64,000 nucleotides of DNA. It comes from Sclerotiophoma versabilis (taxonomy: Eukaryota > Ascomycota > Dothideomycetes > Pleosporales > Didymellaceae). Of this stretch, positions 53,110 through 64,000 are shown piece after piece. Numbering within the stretch: position 1 is the stretch's first letter; each line of letters starts with the position of its first letter. The DNA lies in NCBI GenBank assembly GCA_012274445.1, contig JAAROD010000015.1:992001-1056000 (forward strand), in the 5' to 3' direction. The notes beneath the pieces were generated by a model. The model did not search any database. It was given only the letters and a program-made list of their open reading frames with translations, and had not been told where the DNA came from. The position numbers were made by a program, and so were the translations under genes.

Positions 53110-54894
53110 ATGCTCAGCACCAGATGTCTCTCGCGCGCCACCATTCGAGCTCCGCATGCACCGCGCACATCTAGGAACCTTGCGACAAGGCCACAAGGTC
53201 CACAGGTCCGAACAGCAACACATCCCTACGCTCAGCGGCGCCAACAGCATTTTGTCCGCTCAGTAGCTGCCGTCACCGCGCTCTGGGCCACGGCCTCCGC
53301 ATACCAGTATGTCAACGGCACTGTGGTGGGTGAGGTGCATGCCGAAGAGCAGAAAGATGAGGACGAGGTAATGCAGTTTGAGCCTCCCAGGCGGAAGGCA
53401 AAGTCGACCGACGACAACAGGAACATCATCAGCTCACAGCACTTGCAAGTGCAAAGAAGCTGGGAGAACCCAGGAGTCTACGCTTGGGGCTCGAATATAG
53501 GGAAGACAGTGGCGCCAGACTCGGACGAGAAGTACGTCAAGACGCCGCGGCGCATCAAGTTCTTCGATGGCAAGCTGCTACGAGACATCAAGCTGGACAG
53601 GAACTTTGGTGCTGCTATTGACGAGAAGGGCGACCTGCTGCAGTGGGGGACAGCCTTCTCGAAAGACATCACGCAACCCACACCAACACTACGCGGCAAG
53701 AACCTAAAGTCTTTAGCTATCTCACGCGACCGCATCATCGCCCTCTCTTCCAATGGCTCCGTATATTCGATCCCCGTCTCGGAGAAAGACCAGAAGGAAG
53801 GCCCGAAGCCAGCATCCACATCTTGGATCCCCTTCTGGGGCGGGTCGAGTAATATTTCCTACCGCACACGTACACCTGAGAACTTGGCATGGAGCGAGAA
53901 GGTCATCGACGTCAAGTCAGGTCTCGAGCACGCCCTTCTCCTCACCTCTGCTGGCCGAGTGTTCTCGCTTGCTTCTGGCACACAACACTTTCCCAGCAAG
54001 GGTCAGCTTGGTATTCCTGGTCTGACTTGGGAGTCAAGGCCGAAGGGCCCAATGGACATGCCACATGAGATCACAACGCTCAAGGGCTTCCCTATTTCAA
54101 AGATCGCCACGGGCGACTACCACAGCTTAGTGTGCGACTCAGCAGGCCGCGCCTTCTCCTTTGGTGACAACACCTCCGGACAACTCGGCTTCCCTTTCAA
54201 CGCTGAAGCCCTACACATTGACGCGCCCTCTCTCCTCCCTACGCAGAAGCTCTACGCCGGCACCGCCCAGCAAGGCAAGATTACAAACGTCTTCGCCGGT
54301 GGCAACACCTCCTACCTGACCGTTGAAGCCAGCAAGCCCAACGAAAGCCGCGTCACAGCCGACACCTTCGCGTTCGGCCATGGTCTGACTGGCCAACTCG
54401 GTATCGGCCGCTGGGTCCACACACAGTCCGACCCTACAAAGGTCCCAGCCTTCTCAGGCCTTTTCGAGTGGGACGAGGCCGCCAACACCGCCATCCCTAT
54501 CAAGCTCTACAATATCTCCGTCGGCTCGACACATGCTGCAGCTATCATGGACAACGTCGCTTCGGTCATCACTACGGCCAAGTCGGGGAAGTTGACAGAG
54601 AACGACACAAACTGGGGTCGCGACATCTTATTCTGGGGCAACAATGAGTTCTACCAGATTGGCAGTGGTAAGAGGAATAATGTGGCTACCCCAACGTACA
54701 TCCAGCCGCTCGACCAGCAGGCTGAGAACGAGCGCGCGGCGAGCGCGACCATGATAGGCAAGCTGAGGGAGAAAGAGATGCACAGGTTCCAGATCTCGCC
54801 CCGGGCGAAGGTCAAGGTCAACGGGCGCACTGTTGAGATTGAGCAAAAGGTTGAGTGCGGACGAGGCGTTACTGCTGTGTACTCTGCTGTCTAG
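53110..54894 (+). CDS. FMP25: Mitochondrial RCC1-repeat protein, Fmp25-like
   Basis: Yeast Fmp25 is a mitochondrial inner-membrane protein with RCC1 repeats, reported to help assemble respiratory complex III. Single exon, 594 aa. Residues 1-50 are Arg/Thr/Ala-rich with no acidic residue (a matrix presequence), then a single hydrophobic stretch VAAVTALWATASAYQYV anchors it. RCC1-type blades are visible as VYAWGSNIGKTV, LLQWGTAFSKD, SLVCDSAGRAFSFGDNTSGQLG, TFAFGHGLTGQLGIG and DILFWGNNEFYQIGSGKRN. The C-terminus contains a short basic, beta-rich extension (ISPRAKVKVNGRTVEIEQK). The MLSTRCLSR start and the length support ATG 53110. Confidence 0.85.
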   Translation: MLSTRCLSRATIRAPHAPRTSRNLATRPQGPQVRTATHPYAQRRQQHFVRSVAAVTALWATASAYQYVNGTVVGEVHAEEQKDEDEVMQFEPPRRKAKSTDDNRNIISSQHLQVQRSWENPGVYAWGSNIGKTVAPDSDEKYVKTPRRIKFFDGKLLRDIKLDRNFGAAIDEKGDLLQWGTAFSKDITQPTPTLRGKNLKSLAISRDRIIALSSNGSVYSIPVSEKDQKEGPKPASTSWIPFWGGSSNISYRTRTPENLAWSEKVIDVKSGLEHALLLTSAGRVFSLASGTQHFPSKGQLGIPGLTWESRPKGPMDMPHEITTLKGFPISKIATGDYHSLVCDSAGRAFSFGDNTSGQLGFPFNAEALHIDAPSLLPTQKLYAGTAQQGKITNVFAGGNTSYLTVEASKPNESRVTADTFAFGHGLTGQLGIGRWVHTQSDPTKVPAFSGLFEWDEAANTAIPIKLYNISVGSTHAAAIMDNVASVITTAKSGKLTENDTNWGRDILFWGNNEFYQIGSGKRNNVATPTYIQPLDQQAENERAASATMIGKLREKEMHRFQISPRAKVKVNGRTVEIEQKVECGRGVTAVYSAV

Positions 54895-55570
54895 TTTCAC
54901 GCATTTGCTGTGTATGAAGCATAGATTACCGCTCCATACCACTTGCATCCTGCGTGGCTTCACTCACTTCTTGTATATCCTACCTTGTATTTGCAACTCC
55001 GGAGGCTTTATTCAGCTTTTGTAGGATCACAGGCGTTTAGCATCTCTCCAATATCAAATCCATTCAAAACACCCTTATTGCTGTTTCTGAGTGCATGTCA
55101 CTACCCACATTTTCCTGCTTCAGGCTGCATGATGCTCATGCCCTCTTAACGTCTCCGTACCTGTCTCAGTCAGTGCATTGTTCCACTTTTGGATCTCCTT
55201 GGTGACAAATGTGCGAGACGCTTTACGATGTCTGGTTATGGGGAGTGTTTGGTGATGAGACGTACTACGCTGGGGCGCGCTCACCGCTCGACACTTGAGC
55301 TCCGTTTTCCTTGCCCCAGGCTACCAGGCGAGAACGACTGATAGCACGATGTGATCGGAACAATTCATTCAGCTTATGGCCACCTAGATCCAACTCGGAG
55401 ATGAGAAAGTATGGACATGGAGATATTCACGCAAGAGGCTTGATTGTTCAATGCAAAATCTATCACTGTTCTCTGTCTGGGCCTTATCTTGACTCCCACT
55501 CGCAGCAGTGAAGACACAGTTTTCTGCCACCTCCTTCTGTGTCTTCCGCATAACACACTGATTGCCACGT
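54895..55570. other. Intergenic between convergent genes
   Basis: 3' regions of the FMP25-like gene and of the repeat-rich secreted protein. No coding sequence seen. Confidence 0.5.
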
Positions 55571-57671
55571 TTAGACAATAATGTTTGCCAGAACGTCTGC
55601 CGACGCCCCCGCTGTACCGTTACTTGGCGTCTCGAAACCTTTACCGGTCTGAGCCTTGACGTAATCGTTCATCATCTGCGTAATCGGCGCCTGGCCACCC
55701 CAATTGACCATGCTCGCCATCTCGTCAATCTGCTTCATGCTCATGATGACTGCGCCCAGCGGAGCCTCGGGGTTTCCGTATTTGTCTGTCTTAGCCTGGC
55801 GGCGCTCGGGCTTAGCAGCGGGAGATGCCTCGGCCTTGGACGCCTCAGGCTTTGCGGAGGACTCGGTCTTCGCAGCTTCAGCGGCTGGCTTGGAGGCTTC
55901 GCCGGCGGCGGCAGGCGAGGCTTCAGCGGCTGGTTTGGCTGACCCGGCTGGTTTGGAGGACTCACTGGCGGCGGCAGACGAGGCTTCAGCGGGACCGCTG
56001 GCCTCAGCGGCGGGAGCAGCAGCAGCAAGGGAAGCAGCAGCAGGGGCGGCAGCAGCAGGGGCGGCAGCAGCAGGGGCGGCAGCAGCAGGGACGGCAGCAG
56101 CAGGGGCGGCAGCAGCAGGGGCAGCAGCAGCAGGGACGGCAGTTGATTCGGCGGCAGGAGCAGCGCCAGAGGGGGAGAGAGCTGGTGCAGCGGCGGGTTG
56201 AGCAGCTGCTGGGGCAGCCTCACCGGCGGGAGCAGCCTGCGGAGCGGCGGCGGCTTGGGCGGCAGTACCCATCATCTTCATGATGAGGATATACTCTCCA
56301 TCGACCTGGCTTATAGGGACAGCAATGCGCATGTTGGCCTGGTCGAGAACGGCCTGTGCCTGGACGGGTGTAAAGGTAGGCGCGAGCAGAAGCTGGGTAG
56401 CGACAGGGTTGTTGCCGTTGGTGGGTGTGCCACCATTGTTGCCTTGGTTGTTAGTGGCTCCAGTGTTGCCCTGGTTGTTAGTGACCCCAGTGTTGCCTTG
56501 GTTGTTAGTGGCTCCAGTGTTGCCCTGGTTGTTAGTGATCCCAGTGTTGCCTTGGTTGTTGGTAGCTCCAGTGATCTGGCGAGCAGCAATCTCCTTGCGG
56601 AAGTTGTCGCGGGAGAGACCTCGCTTCTGAGTGGGAGCACCAACGCCCTGGAGCTGGCCGGTAGCGCCGCCGGGGTTCTGGAGAACACTACGTTGAGCGA
56701 CGCCAATTGCGACTTGACCGGTAGGAGGGACACCCATAGCCTGCATCATCTTCTGAATACGGACAGCGTTGACTGTGATACTGTTAGCTTGGAACATTTA
56801 CTTTGGATGTGTGGGGACGCACGGGGCATCTGGACGACGGTAACTTGCTGGTTGAGGTCAGATGTGACAGCAGCAAGGTTAGTGACGACAGAGTAGCGGT
56901 AGTCGTTGACAGGAGCTTGACCCTGAAGAGCAGCCAGCATGCCACCGTCAATGCCATCCTTGACGTCGACGCTCATTAGCATAGGCTGAGTAGCACGAGT
57001 AGACATCCTGAATCCGTCTTGAAATTCGTTCTCCTGGAGACCGGTGCCCTGAACAGCGACCTGAGTAGAACCATCGCTGCCAAAGGGTGTAACAAGTGTG
57101 TTAGTCTCGACGGTCTGACGACCCACAACCATGTATTCGCCATCAAGCTGGTTGCGCTTGACCATACGAACGGTCATGTCGGTGGTGTTGACGCTCCTCA
57201 TCGTCTCCTGAATCATCCAACTTTGCCTGTCAGGAGAGAGCATGGCAACATATGTGTTATCGGGCTGAACAGCAGCCGCCTGCAAATTCTGCACGGTCAT
57301 GGCCATCTCGATCTGTCCACCAACCAGGTCCGTTGCTCCATTGGTGCTGATAGTCATGGACTGAGTAGTTATAGCAACGAAAGGCTGTCCTGTCGATCCA
57401 GTGACCTGGTTTGCAGGGATGGCGGGTTGTTGCTGATTAACGATTATTTGCTGTTGCTTTTGGGAGAATGTCTCGACCTTGGAGCGGTCGGGGAACATGA
57501 AAGAATTGAGATTCATCTGCCGGGTTAGTCTTCCTTATATTCAGCTCGGGACATCTGATCACTTACGTCGCCATTGATATTAAGTACTTGGTTGTATTGC
57601 ACTTGCTGCTGTGCGAACACCGAGGAGCTCAACAACAGCAGCACGAAAGAGGAGACAGTACCAGACGTCAT
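55571..57671 (-). CDS. Repeat-rich, cysteine-free secreted protein
   Basis: Not recognised. Exons 57671-57567, 57516-56823, 56772-55571; two 50-nt introns, phases agree; 666 aa. Signal peptide MTSGTVSSFVLLLLSSSVFA. Residues about 30-290 form a beta-rich, Gln/Thr/Val-rich region (KQQQIIVNQQQPAIPANQV; DNTYVAMLSPDRQSWMIQE) with two related DGEY(M/I)(V/L) segments (QLDGEYMVVG here, QVDGEYILIM after the repeats), suggesting a duplicated fold. A block of five 9-residue TNNQGNTG(A/I/V) repeats follows, then a long Ala/Pro-rich tract and an Ala/Glu/Ser/Lys-rich segment, ending in a globular tail (MKQIDEMASMVNWGG). No cysteine occurs in the whole protein. No GPI signal is visible. An extracellular structural or surface-coat protein is a guess. 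Confidence 0.8.
56018..56142 (-). repeat. 15-bp coding minisatellite, Ala/Pro-rich
   Basis: About eight near-perfect copies of a 15-bp unit (plus strand agcagcaggggcggc) within the secreted protein gene, encoding repeated AAAPA. Copies differ at one or two bases. Confidence 0.85.
56437..56570 (-). repeat. 27-bp coding minisatellite, TNNQGNTGx
   Basis: Five tandem copies of a 27-bp unit encoding TNNQGNTG followed by Ala, Ile or Val. Two sub-versions (with tgccttgg and tgccctgg) alternate, which suggests duplication of a two-unit block. Confidence 0.9.
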
Positions 57672-59120
57672 CTTGATTGAGGAATAATAGCCACCTGGGC
57701 TTTGGACAATTATTAAGTAATAGAAAAGAAAGAAAGAGAGGATTAATGGTAACGTAGAAAGGAACGACGAAGCCACTGACCAGTCTTGCTGCGCTGAGAG
57801 GTAGCACAAGACTTTTCGTGGCAGTCACGTCTATAAGAGAAGTCTTGGTGTTCGTACGTGGCGTCGGAACTGCAACCGGCGAGACCGTTCCCGTTGACAG
57901 AGTTTCAGAGTCATGCTGCAGAGGTGTATGGCGAACAGCTCCGACATCAAATCGTGCTAGCAGCGACAACATCTGGCACCCCTTCACACCTGAGGGTAGG
58001 CACTAGATGCAGTAAAGGTCTTGATCCTGGACCCTCCAGGACATCAAAACCCGTGTCTTGCAGTTTTAGTATCGGCCAAGTGTAGTCCCGAAGTGGCGGA
58101 TTGACTTTTCTGTGCATGTTCTGTTTCAGGCTCCAGATGGAACGTTTGGTTTGGTGGACTCGCGACAAAAAGCTTAGCCCTATACCTGAATGAGACGAAA
58201 CTTCTACAGTGAGATCCTGGATGGCTTGCTGTTGCCGTGAGACCTGTGCTCTTGATTCGTTCGTTTGCCATGTTCAGTGCCTGATGTCCGCTCGTCGGGT
58301 AAATTTACCTTCAGAATCCTTGTGAAGCACATCAGATTGCTTGGCAGGGCCATTCAGTGTATGGCCACGACTGAGTCCAAAATATAGGCGCAAGAATGCA
58401 GAGACTTCGTTCGCATTTGAGCAGACACGATCCGCTGCAGCGCATGGTGTAGATGGGCAAAGACGGGGACGCTCGCCAACACGTCGCTTCTCAGTACCTT
58501 GAAGATCTTCTTACACGCTGGTGAAGCACTGGTGGTGTATCGCATCTGATATCTTTTCTTCCTCTGTGGGATTGAGTTGAGGTCTGGTGAGATGGTCAGA
58601 CGGTGATGTTTGGAGTGGTGTTTCGAGGTGAATGCACCCAAGAAATATGGCCGCACCAACCACTTCGGGCGCCACCGGTAGCGTGGAGCTACGCCACGCT
58701 CCGAGCAATACCCTTCGAGTGTGACGGTTGACATCTTAAATCTGCACAGCATCCCAATTAGAAATGTTGTTTATGACGACGTATTATCAGCGGTCAAAGA
58801 CATCTACCTACCAGTCCCTCTTGAAGCATGCGCAAGGCATTGATATGCGGGGCGAGAGACAGTGAGACCGGCACAGTGTCACCTTACATAAGTGTCACTA
58901 TGCATTGAACAAGGAGCATTCGAGTATGGCCTTACTGTTCTGCGATTCACATGAGGTATTGAAGCTGTCACATAAACGGCATGATGGGAGTGTTAAGTCT
59001 TGATCGTTTCATTATTCCCTTTCTTCTACTATGAAGAAATAACGCCAGTTCATGCTTCAATATCAGGCCAAGGTTCGTAAAAAGAGGCTAAAGAAAAAGT
59101 CCAAATCCAACAGCAACCGT
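57672..59120. other. Intergenic, 1.45 kb
   Basis: Promoter of the secreted repeat protein and 3' region of brn1. No gene supported; a 132-codon minus-strand frame at 58354-58752 has no coherent character. Confidence 0.5.
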
Positions 59121-60028
59121 TTACATGCAGGCAGCGCCGTCAATGCCGATGACTTTTCCGTTGACCCAATCACCGTCCTGCGAGGCGAGGAAGCAGACAA
59201 CACGGGCAATGTCGATGGGCTGGCCGACACGGTTGTGGGGGGACCAAGTGCAGGCATACTCGTCGACCTGGTCGTCGCTGAGCTTCTCGCCTTCGGGAAT
59301 GTACTCACGGCAGACAGCGTGGTACATGTCGGTCTTGATGCCACCGGGGGCAACGCAGTTAACAGTGACCTTCTTCTCACCAGCATCTGTGATTCTTTAG
59401 TAGATGATCCTTAGTCACGGGCGCAAAGTAGCTTACCGATGGCCATGCACCTAGTGAATGTCTCGATGGCACCCTTGGAACCAGAGTAGACGGCGTGTTT
59501 GGGTACACCCTTGGCCTGACCAGTGATGGATCCCATGAGGATGATACGGCCGCCTACTTCCATCCTCTTGTAGGCCTCCTTGGCAACGAAGAATTGACCA
59601 CGAGTGTTGATGTTGAAGACACGATCGAACTCCTCAGGCTCGACATCGGCGAAGTGACCGAATGAGACAACACCAGAGTTGGAGCAGCAGATATCAAGGC
59701 GGCCGAAGTGTGCGACGACATCGTCCATCAGCTTGGAGGTCTCCTCGACGTTGCCAACATTGGCCTTGAAAGCATGAGCATCAGCACCGTTGCCGAGAGC
59801 CTTGATCTCCTTGACGACTGCTTCAGCTCCCTCAATAGCGTTGGCGTAGTTGACAGCGACCTTGGCACCGCGCTTGCCGAGCTCAATGGCCATCGCCTTT
59901 CCAATACCACGGCCTGTAAGTTGTTAGTCCTTATTGTCCAGTGCCAGTTACTTCGTCTAGACTGTACCAGAGCCAGTGACAACAGCGACCTTGCCCTCGA
60001 GGGACCAGCTAGCAGGAGCAGCAGACAT
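59121..60028 (-). CDS. brn1: 1,3,8-trihydroxynaphthalene reductase (DHN-melanin)
   Basis: NADPH-dependent short-chain dehydrogenase that reduces tetra- and trihydroxynaphthalene in DHN-melanin synthesis. Exons 60028-59968, 59913-59437, 59386-59121; introns 54 and 50 nt, phases agree; 267 aa, the length I recall for Brn1/ThrR. The cofactor site TGSGRGIGKAMA is made across the first splice. Catalytic Ser is in LMGSITGQAKG and the Tyr-Lys pair in VYSGSKGAIETF. SNSGVVSFGHF, RVFNINTRGQFFVAKEAY and APGGIKTDMYHAVCREYIP are near-diagnostic for the naphthol reductases. The C-terminus IGIDGAACM is the typical end. In Cochliobolus and Alternaria relatives such reductases lie near the melanin PKS and the Cmr1 regulator; neither is in this window. 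Confidence 0.93.
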
Positions 60029-63000
60029 TTTGTGTATGGAGATTTAGAGTTGGTTGTTTAGAGGTTGTGATGATGGGAACCTTGAGGGTTGTTGTGCGGA
60101 GGTGGTAGTAGACGAGAACTGGAAGATGATGATGATTCATTTTGAGCATGGAGAGCAGACCATATATACTGCTTTGCAACCCGGAACTCCAGCGGCAGTC
60201 GAAGTGTAGTCTGTCGTGACATCTGGCATCCGTCGGCCTTGGTGCTCAGCAAACACTACCTCCACTGTCTCCGAGTCGGAGGAGGCACCACGTCCGAGTG
60301 TTGAGAAGCCTGGGGCTGAAACATCACGTACCTACACCAGTCCGTAGACTAGGCTCCTGCAGAGTAGTCGAGGTGTCTACGCTGTTGCTCAGGCAAAGTA
60401 GCCGGATAGAGGGGCCGAGGCGCTCAGGGGCCGGTCCCATTGGATGACTCGCGAGCAAGCGAACAAAAACAACACCATCCTCTTCGTGACACGACTGTCA
60501 GTTTCATGAACAGAAACATCTTTTTTTATCGACCACAAATAGGATCAAAGTTTGCCAGAATGCTATTTTCAACAGGATGGCGGAGAAGACGCGGCATCCT
60601 TGAATCGCAATTGCCAGTGTCGCAAAGACAGTGATTGCGACCTCCAGTGTTCGCCGGAAACAACCGTATACTATCCTGAGGTCCGAACACTCTTATTCTT
60701 AATGATGGAGTGAACCTCGAAAAAGCATCTTGATGACGAGACTGATGAGTGTTGACCCGGAGCTTGTGAGCTCGTTGAAGACTTTGCCGGAACGAGCGTA
60801 GTGTCAAATTCTCCAGGCTGCGGCAGCACTATGAGTTCACAATTCAATGCTTCACTCGACACGCGTACGGCAGCAGAGGGATCCCGAACACACCTCTTGG
60901 CTTCTGCTTCCGTTCTCCACTCAGAATGCCGTCAAGTCCGAAATAGATCGGCAAAAGCGCGTTTCACGTCCGGAACCCAGCAGTTGGTAGTGAGTACAGG
61001 AGGGGAGCCGAAGCACGGGCCACCTTCAACCCGCACTTCAACACCGTACCGTTATGACCGGCATGAGAGATGGCCTTGGAGATGGGAGGGCAAACTTCCA
61101 TGGATTGTTGAGAACAACGCAGAGCTAGGTACTTTTCTGCACTTACTTGATTGCAGTATGCCACTGAGCTCTTGGAATTCGACCCTGGAAAAAATGGTTT
61201 TCAAATTTACATGTCAATTGCCAATCTGGTCGCGGAAGGGTGTCAGAAGGGTCTACAAAGGTATGGCCAGGTGTATCCAACAGGACCAAAGTTTCTGCAT
61301 TCAGTCAGCATTACGATAGAGATCGAGAGGTGTGCATCGCTGAACCAGATCCACTCACCTCTACTAAGCCATATTGGACTTCATCTGCAGTATAGGAGTT
61401 GCCATCGTCATCGTCCTGCAAGGAAAAGCCACTGCAGCAGTGTTGAAGGTAAGCTCCAGATTCTGTGACGCGAGTGCCTGCTGGGAACGCATTGATGGGA
61501 CTGGGTTTCCTCGAAGCAGCGAGCGATGCCAGGACGTTCCCTGGATGGATACGAAGAGAAGAAAAGAACCGGAATCAAAATTTGAGCTCTTTGGAGAATG
61601 ACCTGCAATTCCGCATCCATTGCATTGCGCAGCATCATGGCCGAAACTCAATACCACGAAATGTCGAATAGATCGCGACAGTTGACAGGTCTTCCAGTAA
61701 GGTGCTATTCAACTAGGTTAACGCATTCTCGAAAATTGACGCATTTTCAGCGATCAATCAACACCGACCAGTCGGCTCTTGCGAGGGACATCCGGTGAAT
61801 TGTTGGAAATCTTGTTTTGCGGTGGGTGTGCACATCACTTCGCAAGCACCGACTGTTCACGAGCAGTTGGGAAGATCAGGTGCACTAGGTAACACGGGTG
61901 AATGAGCAAGCTGCTTCCAGTCTTCATTTAGTCTGTGTTCAGTCAAGGCCCTAGCAGAATCGTGTTACTTTGTGGCACGTACCACCGTTCAACAAGCACA
62001 ACAACTCTGTATGCTGCTTCGAACCGAAGCTTCACCGCCGTTTGGTGACCTTGCAATAGTGATTCCGTGCGTTGTATGTGTATGTCTGAGATTGTACGGC
62101 AGTGCTGTAGATAGTCACGTTTTAGTGTTCGGCAAAGCTAACTTTCGGACATGCTGTAAGAGCCCTAAGTAGTTTCCCGGGTCAGCTCACTCAAACTACC
62201 AGGAGGCAAAAGCGGGCACTCTGTGAAGCATTCCGCTTTGGGTTCCTAATGAGCTATGGAGAACCGCCATTGCTCAACCATGAGCTGGTCACTATCTATT
62301 GACCTGGATTAAGTTAAGCTTAATTTAGACGGTTGGAGATCATTGCACCAAAGATCTATAGCTTGCATGAGTACGACCGGCTGAATTGAAGTGGGACAGC
62401 AACTACGTTACTACACGTTTTTCACCGGGGAATGTGTACGTCGGTGAATAGACCCGCCGATTTACCGGCCAGCGTTGTTGTGACTGAGTAGTGTGTTTGC
62501 CGCAGTCACTTCTGAAACCCTACATTTATGTCGAAGTCCGATCGCACGGTCCACCTGTGTATGGCCCACGGCTATGGTGCGGGCATCCGTAGGCCTACCG
62601 GTTCTCGTGTCAGGTATCAAGCGTGGGCGGGGACCGCAATAAAGCTTGGGTCCAACTCAATTACTAGTAATATATGTCGCATGGCATCGAGATTTGAAGT
62701 AAAGTCACTTGTCGAATCCAGGGATTCGAAGCAATGTCGACCATTCAGGAGCCACCGGGCTCACGGTAAACCAGAAACTGCATTCCCACTGAATGGACTT
62801 TTGCGAACGCGTAAGCTTGTCAAGCAACGAACCTGCAGGTAAACGCCTTGGTAACGGTTCCCGTCATTGTGACACCGAAGTATGTCGCATATACCCACAC
62901 AGGCGTGAGTAGTCAGGACTACCTAGTGAATTTGGAGTAACCATGCTTGGCAAAGCGTCCCTGATCAAATCGCTGAGAGGAAAGAGGCGCCAAAATAAGT

Positions 63001-64000
63001 CCAGGCTGCAGATATGGCACCAATGGTGCGGGATATTACGACGGTCCTTGGGCTACGAAAGACTACCAGGGAGCTACCAAACCTAGGGGAGCCTGGGAAC
63101 AGCGCTGCGCACCTATGCTACTACGGGCGATGCATGGTGACGCTCGGGGAAAGAGGAGACGCGAAGCGTAGGAGGTGCGGTATGAGGTAAGTGCCTTCCT
63201 CTTTATCAGAAATACTTCTTGGACATGTCAGACTCCATACTGATTAGCTATAACGGCTATACTATCCGTCGCGAACTGTTTATCACTTTGAAACCCCTCC
63301 TCTACCGCTCCTGCTGGCTAAAGGTCTTCCCAAACTGTTTACTGATCGATCAGATCAACGATCGAGCACCTGAAGGGTCTGGAATATGCTGTCCCTCTGG
63401 GACTGCCTCCATCTATCCGCACATGGGCTTATCCCCGCACCATTCTCGCGTCGCCCCATACAGACCACACGAAAGGGTCTGCTCTCCTCACTTCAATTAG
63501 CCGTTCACAATAAGAAAGGCCGATCATCACCGCCAACACTATGCATGCAGGGCATACACATGGCACTTGAAACACCAGTTCAGAAACGAAGAAGCAAAAT
63601 CACAATGACGGCATTCCCCAACGACATAAGAGGCCTAGCAGAAAGACGTATACATGGCTTTCTGGTCATTGCAAGACAACACGTCACATCTCTCCGATAC
63701 GAAAAACAACAGGTCAATGCCCCTTTTGGTCGAAGGCCAACATGAGTGGTTGAGCGTCAGCCTCTCTTCCTTATTGGTAGACCTAATGGTAGGAGGCACC
63801 AACCCCGCTTACGACTACCTTCGCGTCTCATGACCCACAGTCCCATTTCACACATCGTCAATCTCTTGATAAGGTATATACTTATATTTCGTCGCTCCTC
63901 ACAACAACAACTTCTTGCCATCACTATGTACTATACACTACTGATTTTGAAGTAGTTACCTAGTGTAGCCAAGGTTGAAGTTGACAACCTCGACCGTTAC
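60029..64000. other. 3.97-kb region without convincing genes
   Basis: The first 250 bp are the brn1 promoter and leader. The rest holds only short overlapping frames (longest 172 codons, plus strand 60801-61319) with no domain, signal peptide or splice-consistent extension. No tRNA or transposon end recognised. The last 800 bp are somewhat more A/T-rich. Confidence 0.45.

Noticed and set aside
55704..56896. Ala/Gly- and Leu/Pro-rich frames in all directions over the repeat gene
   Set aside because: Produced by the 15-bp and 27-bp minisatellites; only the spliced minus-strand frame has a signal peptide and consistent introns.
58354..58752. 132-codon minus-strand frame between the repeat protein and brn1
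   Set aside because: No coherent composition, domain or splice partner.
60801..61319. 172-codon plus-strand frame right of brn1
   Set aside because: No signal, domain or coding-like composition, and no neighbouring exon. Possible relic at most.
62700..62740. Possible tRNA T-loop (tcgaatcc)
   Set aside because: No matching acceptor, D or anticodon stems could be folded around it.

Overview
The window looks like nuclear DNA of a filamentous ascomycete, most likely a dothideomycete of the Pleosporales type. The evidence is spliced genes with short GT-AG introns (mostly 47-60 nt, several with CTAAC/CTGAC-like branch points), closely packed genes on both strands, and a typical gene set: a cellular RNA-dependent RNA polymerase, FluG, a WSC stress sensor, a GH72 glucanosyltransferase, FKS1 glucan synthase and a DHN-melanin trihydroxynaphthalene reductase. 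The Pleosporales placement rests on remembered family resemblance, not on a search. All exon coordinates were worked out by hand from splice signals and reading-frame phase.

Left part (1-18 kb): ECO1 cohesin acetyltransferase (-), a GNAT acetyltransferase (+), an unrecognised, probably mitochondrial protein (-) sharing a 144-bp promoter with mitochondrial ClpP (+), an RdRP of the RNA-silencing type (+, seven exons), DNA ligase I (-), two small hypotheticals (-), an RPAP1/Rba50-like Pol II assembly factor (+), and a UCH37-type deubiquitinase (-) followed only 15 bp downstream by a possible small ORF.

Middle (18-36 kb): a 92-aa two-TM protein lying 20 bp upstream of GPI1/PIG-Q (+), a frame-disrupted small secreted protein (+), a WSC-domain membrane sensor (-), an unrecognised 773-aa probably mitochondrial protein (+), a FluG-type amidohydrolase/glutamine synthetase fusion (+), and a GPI-anchored GH72 beta-1,3-glucanosyltransferase (-).

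Right part (36-64 kb): the 1959-aa beta-1,3-glucan synthase FKS1 (+), head-to-head with the GH72 gene across 3 kb; serine palmitoyltransferase LCB1 (+); a four-TM MARVEL-like protein (+); a small soluble protein (-); COG3 of the Golgi tethering complex (-); an FMP25-like RCC1-repeat mitochondrial protein (+); a cysteine-free, repeat-rich secreted protein (-); and the melanin reductase Brn1 (-). The last 3.9 kb shows no convincing gene.

Two themes stand out. Many genes serve the cell surface: GPI1 (anchor synthesis), WSC sensor, GH72, FKS1, LCB1 (sphingolipid), COG3 (glycosylation traffic) and Brn1 (wall melanin). The two chromosome-replication genes, ECO1 and LIG1, carry CGCG/MluI-box-like elements just upstream of their start codons. 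I found no tRNA, rRNA, CRISPR array or intact transposon.
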